Notes under the pieces: generated by a model | The model's input: only the letters and a program-made list of their open reading frames with translations | Database searches by the model: none | Told to the model about the DNA's origin: nothing | In this document: piece after piece, positions 31,404-32,196 of the stretch | Layout: each line of letters opens with the position of its first letter | Numbering within the stretch: position 1 is the stretch's first letter | Translations under genes and position numbers: made by a program | Origin: an uncultured Lachnospiraceae bacterium | GTDB taxonomy: Bacteria; Bacillota; Clostridia; Lachnospirales; Lachnospiraceae | DNA: 32,196 nucleotides | NCBI GenBank assembly: GCA_910589075.1 | Contig: CAJUSK010000022.1 | Span: 1-32,196 of the forward strand | Reading direction: 5' to 3'

Positions 31404-31994
31404 TCAAACCCTCTCCTTCTTTTTCTGTTTACCAATAACAGGTGTTACTGCATCCATAATACCAATTACAAGACAGGTCAGAATCACCAGCATGGCACTG
31501 ACATCCAGCAATGCTGCCCCAACAAAGGAAACCGCCATCAGGGTAATATACAACATACGTTTTGTTTTGCAGACATTTTTTGCCAGATTCCACACCACAT
31601 CAAAAATAACAGCCGCTACCCCCACCCGCATAACCTGCAACGCAGTGGCAATGATCTGATTCTCTCTGAACTGCGCATAAAATACGGCAATGAGGGAGAT
31701 AATAGCCATGGGCGGAAGAATCGTTCCCAGAATCGCCGCTGCCGTCCCTGCCAGTCCGGCCATCCGATAACCGAGAATCACGGATGCATTGATGGGAATC
31801 GGGCCTGGCGATGACTGCGCGATTGCGGTAATATCCAGCATTTCATCTTCCTCCAGCCATCCCAGTTCTTCCACAAACTTCTTTTTCATCAGCGATACTA
31901 TCACAAATCCGCCTCCGAATGTACATGCGCTCAATGTGAAAGTCGCTTTAAAAAGTTTCCACAATATATTTCTTTTGCATTCTTTTTCGTTCAT
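31404..31994 (-). CDS. Chromate transporter half-subunit (first gene)
   Basis: 196 residues from ATG 31994, seven bases after AGGAGG. FKATFTLSACTFGGGFVIVS and ITAIAQSSPGPIPINASVIL mark the CHR domain, with SPGP in place of the usual TPGP. Hydrophobic helices fill the rest and a basic tail (GKQKKKERV) ends it. It pairs with the next gene to form the heterodimeric short-chain chromate transporter; opposite membrane topologies of the two halves are known for this family. The operon ends at 30847, before the bioB operator. A tandem palindromic array lies upstream of its start. Confidence 0.88.
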   Translation of the reverse strand: MNEKECKRNILWKLFKATFTLSACTFGGGFVIVSLMKKKFVEELGWLEEDEMLDITAIAQSSPGPIPINASVILGYRMAGLAGTAAAILGTILPPMAIISLIAVFYAQFRENQIIATALQVMRVGVAAVIFDVVWNLAKNVCKTKRMLYITLMAVSFVGAALLDVSAMLVILTCLVIGIMDAVTPVIGKQKKKERV

Positions 31995-32044
31995 CCCATA
32001 ACCTCCTGTTATTTGTCTTACAGCAGACCGTGGCAAGTCTCTTA

Positions 32045-32196
32045 TTCACGACAATAGGTTTGCTGGCGAAGACTGCAATCTATTGTTCACGACAACAGGT
32101 TTGCTGGCGAAGACTGCAATCTATTGTTCACGACAACAGGTTTGCTGGCGAAGACTGCAATCTATTGTTCACGACAACAGGTTTGCTGGCGAAGAC
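32045..32196. repeat. 41-bp tandem palindromic repeat array, continuing past the right edge
   Basis: Units start at 32045, 32086, 32127 and 32168, each 41 bases, the last cut by the window end. Unit one has ACAATAG and its complement CTATTGT; later units have ACAACAG, losing one pair. Each contains TTTGC / GCAA pairing and a GGCGAAGAC core. There are no spacers. The arms match the hairpin elements at 26120-26212, so this is a tandem expansion of the same family. Confidence 0.9.

Noticed and set aside
32045..32196. CRISPR array
   Set aside because: The 41-bp units are head-to-tail without spacers and no cas genes are near.

Overview
The window looks like a chromosomal stretch of a spore-forming anaerobic Firmicute, most likely a Lachnospiraceae-type clostridium. 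The evidence is the block sigK / hemW / lepA / spoIIP / gpr / rpsT, AGGAGG ribosome binding sites, frequent TTG starts, and accessory families common in gut clostridia. No species is claimed.

Layout. (1) 1-5550 is accessory and decayed. It holds an XRE regulator and the first codons of an operon leaving the left edge (possibly BrxA-like), a DUF3784 membrane protein, an IS256-type transposase remnant, a DUF6033-like gene with a frameshifted partner, and remnants of a peptidoglycan-binding protein and of rsgA. (2) 5683-9462 holds metabolic and regulatory genes: a LUD-domain protein, a His-tailed NifX-like protein, a Cof-type HAD phosphatase, a small zinc-ribbon protein and a WYL regulator. (3) 9732-12565 is tRNA-Trp followed by three co-directional genes: a DUF4062/receiver fusion, a radical SAM protein and a BspA-type leucine-rich-repeat protein. 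(4) 12610-20004 is the key region. (5) 20111-26112 is the conserved core block hemW, lepA, spoIIP, gpr and rpsT. (6) 26223-32196 holds a GGDEF protein, an esterase/purine nucleoside phosphorylase in-frame fusion, bioB-bioY behind a BirA-like operator, a two-gene chromate transporter and 41-bp tandem palindromes.

Main result. The gene for the late mother-cell sigma factor SigK is split. Its first 208 codons plus two bases of codon 209 lie at 19379-20004, and its last 20 codons plus stop lie about 6.7 kb away at 12610-12675, on the same strand. Joining the pieces at a TA dinucleotide present at both junctions (19379-19380 and 12674-12675) restores the canonical ending SRSYVSRIEKRALQKL and gives a 229-residue SigK. 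The 6,705-bp insert carries three large serine recombinase genes, a DUF6870 gene and, divergently, a secreted CAP-like protein. The sequence formed by circularising the insert has imperfect dyad symmetry centred on the same TA. This is a skin-like sigK intervening element, but it interrupts the DNA-recognition helix of region 4.2 near the 3' end, and it has three recombinases and almost no prophage content. The reading is that excision during sporulation would rebuild sigK.

Other points: intergenic hairpins with tiny GAA or AAA loops recur across the window, several genes are visibly decaying, and the DUF4062-receiver / radical SAM / LRR cassette next to the tRNA has no function I can name.
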